From contig JBBDWO010000028.1 in assembly GCA_040902765.1 (NCBI GenBank), positions 194,069 through 258,068 on the forward strand: a stretch of DNA of 64,000 nt. The letters are read 5' to 3'. The number at the start of each line of letters is the position of its first letter. Position 1 is the stretch's first letter. This DNA comes from Acidimicrobiia bacterium (GTDB lineage Bacteria > Actinomycetota > Acidimicrobiia > Spongiisociales > UBA11373). A program made the translations under genes and the position numbers. Of the stretch, positions 61,092 through 64,000 are shown piece by piece. The notes below the pieces were generated by a model, which saw only the letters and a program-made list of their open reading frames with translations, made no database searches and had not been told where the DNA came from.

Positions 61092-62244
61092 GATCGCTCC
61101 AGTGCGGTTCTCCACGGGCGAGCCCAGCTCAGGTCGGGCGTCGACACGACGGTGATCGCCGCCGATCGCTCCAGCATGCTCAGGGCCTCACCCGGCTCGG
61201 CGACCGCCATGACGATGGTGCGAGTGAAGTCACGAGTGAGGTTTCGGTACGCCGCCAGCACAGCGTCGTCCGGTTGTCCGGTCACCAGCACCAGGGCACC
61301 GCCGCCGACTCCCTGACGCCGCATGTTGGTCACGGCGGCTCGGAGATCGACGTGCTGGAGCGGCTGGATGGTGGCGAGCGCCTCGAGGGCCTGCCGGTAC
61401 CGATTCCCCGTTCGCGTTCCGGGTGCCCGTTCCGAGGTCCACAGATCCGGGCTGAACCCTCCCCGATAGAGGTGCGCCACCGCCGATGCGGCTCCGCGCA
61501 CCGCGTGCTCGAACGCCTCATCGTCCCCATAGCGCTCGGCGCGGGCGTCGAGAAGGACGAGGGCTCGCGACTGCCACGGGATCTCGAGCTGCTTGATCAT
61601 GATGTCGCCGCGCTTCGCCGTCGACGGCCAGTGGACTTTCCGCAGGTCGTCGCCGATCTGGTACTCGCGAAGCGTGAAGAAGTCGTCGCCGCCACGCGGG
61701 GCATAGGTGGGCCTGGTCGCCTGCACCGCCGGATCGTTACCGCGGACCGCCGGGAAGCCGCGGAGGGTCTCGATGCGCGGGTACACGAGCAGACGATCGA
61801 CCGGGCCTGCGGTGCGCCGGTGGTCGACGAGTCCGAGGGGATCGGTCACGGACACCTCCGTCGGCCCGACCGGATACACCCCTCGCTCCCGACACGAGAC
61901 CTCGTACCTGGCGACGACGGGGTCGGATGGGAGGGTTCGGGCCGCGGCGAACCTGGCGACGCCCAGGCCGTGGACCGTATCCTCGACCTGCACGTTGCGC
62001 ATCCGGCGTCGTGCAGACAGGTTGACCTCGATGGTGACGGTGTCCCCGGCGTGCGCTGCCGGTGGGTGGAGCCTTCGGTCGACCTCGATCGCCGTCGAAG
62101 ACAGACGAACGAACACCATCCCCGCGGTCACGGCGACGCCCAGGAACACGGCGGTGGACATGAGCTCTCGCTCCCCGAAGGCGAGCCAGAGGACGAGGAG
62201 GGCCACGGCGACTCCGATCGCCGTCCATCCTCGCGTCGTCGGCA

Positions 62245-62245
<1 letters not shown>
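61067..62245 (-). CDS. DUF58 (von Willebrand factor A-like) protein
   Basis: 392 aa. Two membrane helices at the N-terminus (about 8-26 and 31-48), a beta-rich region, then DUF58: RGGDDFFTLREYQIGDDLRKVHWPSTAKRGDIMIKQLE and a VWA-like core with LVLLDARAE and LVLVTGQPDD. The VWA metal site is degenerate. It is the partner of MoxR. It overlaps the MoxR stop by one base. Confidence 0.88.
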
Positions 62246-63225
<980 letters not shown>

Positions 63226-63375
63226 GGAGATCCTCCTCGTGGCGGGCCCGGCGGAGGGTATCAGCGCCCTGTCAATAGGGGGTAAACGCGGGGCGCATCC
63301 CGATCCGACGAAAAGGCTCTCACCCGGGACCACCGATGGGCCGATGCCTACCATCCGCTTGACGACGGGAGACCG

Positions 63376-63948
63376 GTGCGCCGTATCGACACGCTCATGG
63401 ACCAACTGACGCGCCTGCCCGGCGTGGACACCGCCGATGTCGACGGCGATGGCGACACGCCGCAGAGCGTTCGCGTCCGTATGCGCTCGGGAGCGGATGC
63501 CCGGGCCGTCGGTGTCGAAGTCCAGCGGCTGCTCGCCTCGTACGGGCTGCGGTCGCGGATCTCGAACGACGAGGTGGTGTCGCTGTCAGAGGTGGCGCCC
63601 GCCCCCGCCCCCGCCGCCACACCCTCCAGCCGCATCGCATCGGTGACGGTGCGGGAGGCGGCGGAAGGCACCACCATCACCGTGGACGGTGGTGGACAAG
63701 CCGTGACCGAGTCGAGCGACGGAACTCGGGCCGGGCTGGCTCGTGCCGCCGCCGTCGCCGTCGGACGGATCCTCGTCGGAACTCCGGTCGCCCTGCTGTG
63801 GTTCGACACTTCCGAGGTGGATGGTCAGCAGGTGGTGTCGGTGCTGGTCGAATGCCCCGACGGCGCCCGGGTCGCCGGCGCGGCCACCGTCCGGGGCGAG
63901 GTGGCCGCCGGCGTCGCTCGGGCCGTGGCGGCGGCGCTCTCCAACTAG
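63376..63948 (+). CDS. Hypothetical protein, Val/Ala-rich with two repeat-like halves
   Basis: 190 aa from GTG 63376 behind GGGAG. Residues 1-70 (PGVDTADVDGDGDTPQSVRVRM, VGVEVQRLLASYGL) look like a small alpha-beta domain. An Ala-Pro linker (APAPAPAATP) follows, then a second domain (SSRIASVTVREAAEGTTI, AGLARAAAVAVGRIL, PVALLWFDTSEVDGQQVVSVLVE). It is divergent from MoxR and shares its promoter region. Its stop codon TAG touches element copy 4. Function unknown. Confidence 0.6.
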   Translation: MRRIDTLMDQLTRLPGVDTADVDGDGDTPQSVRVRMRSGADARAVGVEVQRLLASYGLRSRISNDEVVSLSEVAPAPAPAATPSSRIASVTVREAAEGTTITVDGGGQAVTESSDGTRAGLARAAAVAVGRILVGTPVALLWFDTSEVDGQQVVSVLVECPDGARVAGAATVRGEVAAGVARAVAAALSN

Positions 63949-64000
63949 GGGGTGCGCGAATAGGTCGCTGGCTTCATCAGGTTTCGGCTTGCCACAAGCC
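63948..64000 (-). mobile_element. 91-bp nested palindromic element, copy 4, inverted and cut by the window edge
   Basis: GGGGGTGCGCGAATAGG (63948-63964) is identical to the left arm of copy 1. The linker reads TCGCTGGCTTC, the reverse complement of the right linker in copies 1 and 3, so this copy is in the opposite orientation. The inner stem ATCAGGTTTCGGCTTG, the loop CCA and the first six bases of the returning arm are present before the window ends. It begins at the last base of the preceding gene's stop codon. Confidence 0.85.

Overview
The window is high-GC, densely packed bacterial DNA with no rRNA, tRNA, prophage, CRISPR array or transposase gene. A WhiB regulator, two F420-type luciferase-like oxidoreductases, a mycobacterial-type acyl-ACP desaturase, a DEDDh exonuclease/UvrC-like fusion and DUF3040 point to the phylum Actinomycetota. 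A complete System I cytochrome c maturation operon and a queuosine-pathway gene make a deep lineage such as Acidimicrobiia more likely than a classical actinomycete. That placement is inference.

Layout. 1-9 kb: a partial response-regulator-like gene, a 29-residue Lys/Ala peptide, an acyl-ACP desaturase, a GalU-type enzyme, a haloalkane dehalogenase, a flavin oxidoreductase, a P450, a CoA-binding protein and an HhH-GPD repair protein. 8.5-20 kb: a zinc-ribbon protein with RNase HI and a membrane hydrolase, a TauE-like transporter split into two half-genes, two LLM oxidoreductases, aquaporin, RNase P RNA, a secreted trypsin-like protease, WhiB, an acyl-CoA dehydrogenase and trpD. 20.4-27.9 kb: an eleven-gene operon with overlapping ends (tlpA, an Lgt-like gene, ccmA-B-C-D-E-F-H-I-G) for periplasmic haem attachment to cytochromes c. 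28-45.8 kb: threonine dehydratase, the DEDDh/GIY-YIG nuclease, an rRNA methyltransferase, an osmoprotectant ABC importer, metK, the pntAA-AB-B transhydrogenase with a nitroreductase, gnd-zwf (NADPH supply), a lipoprotein M1 peptidase, a NYN-domain protein and a small cysteine-rich protein. 45.9-54.2 kb: queG, a phosphoesterase, a methyltransferase, an SRPBCC protein, an ROK kinase, then the type II fatty-acid cluster fabD-fabH-fabG-acpP-fabF. 54-64 kb: membrane and lipoproteins, a histidine phosphatase, dinB, DUF3040, a MerR regulator, and the MoxR-DUF58-transglutaminase operon.

Three genome-wide habits stand out. First, about twenty genes start 5-8 nt after a TANNNT hexamer with no Shine-Dalgarno, which is the layout of leaderless transcripts. 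Second, five of these promoters are preceded by degenerate 7-bp tandem arrays that run into or stop just short of the -10 hexamer. Third, a family of about 91-bp nested palindromes with a conserved inner hairpin and outer arms that differ but stay paired is present in four copies plus one relic. One copy sits between perfect 5-bp repeats inside the start of a methyltransferase gene, so the family has moved. I consider this family the best candidate here for an undescribed system.

No stretch longer than 300 bases lacks a gene; the longest (224-506) shows nothing I could identify.
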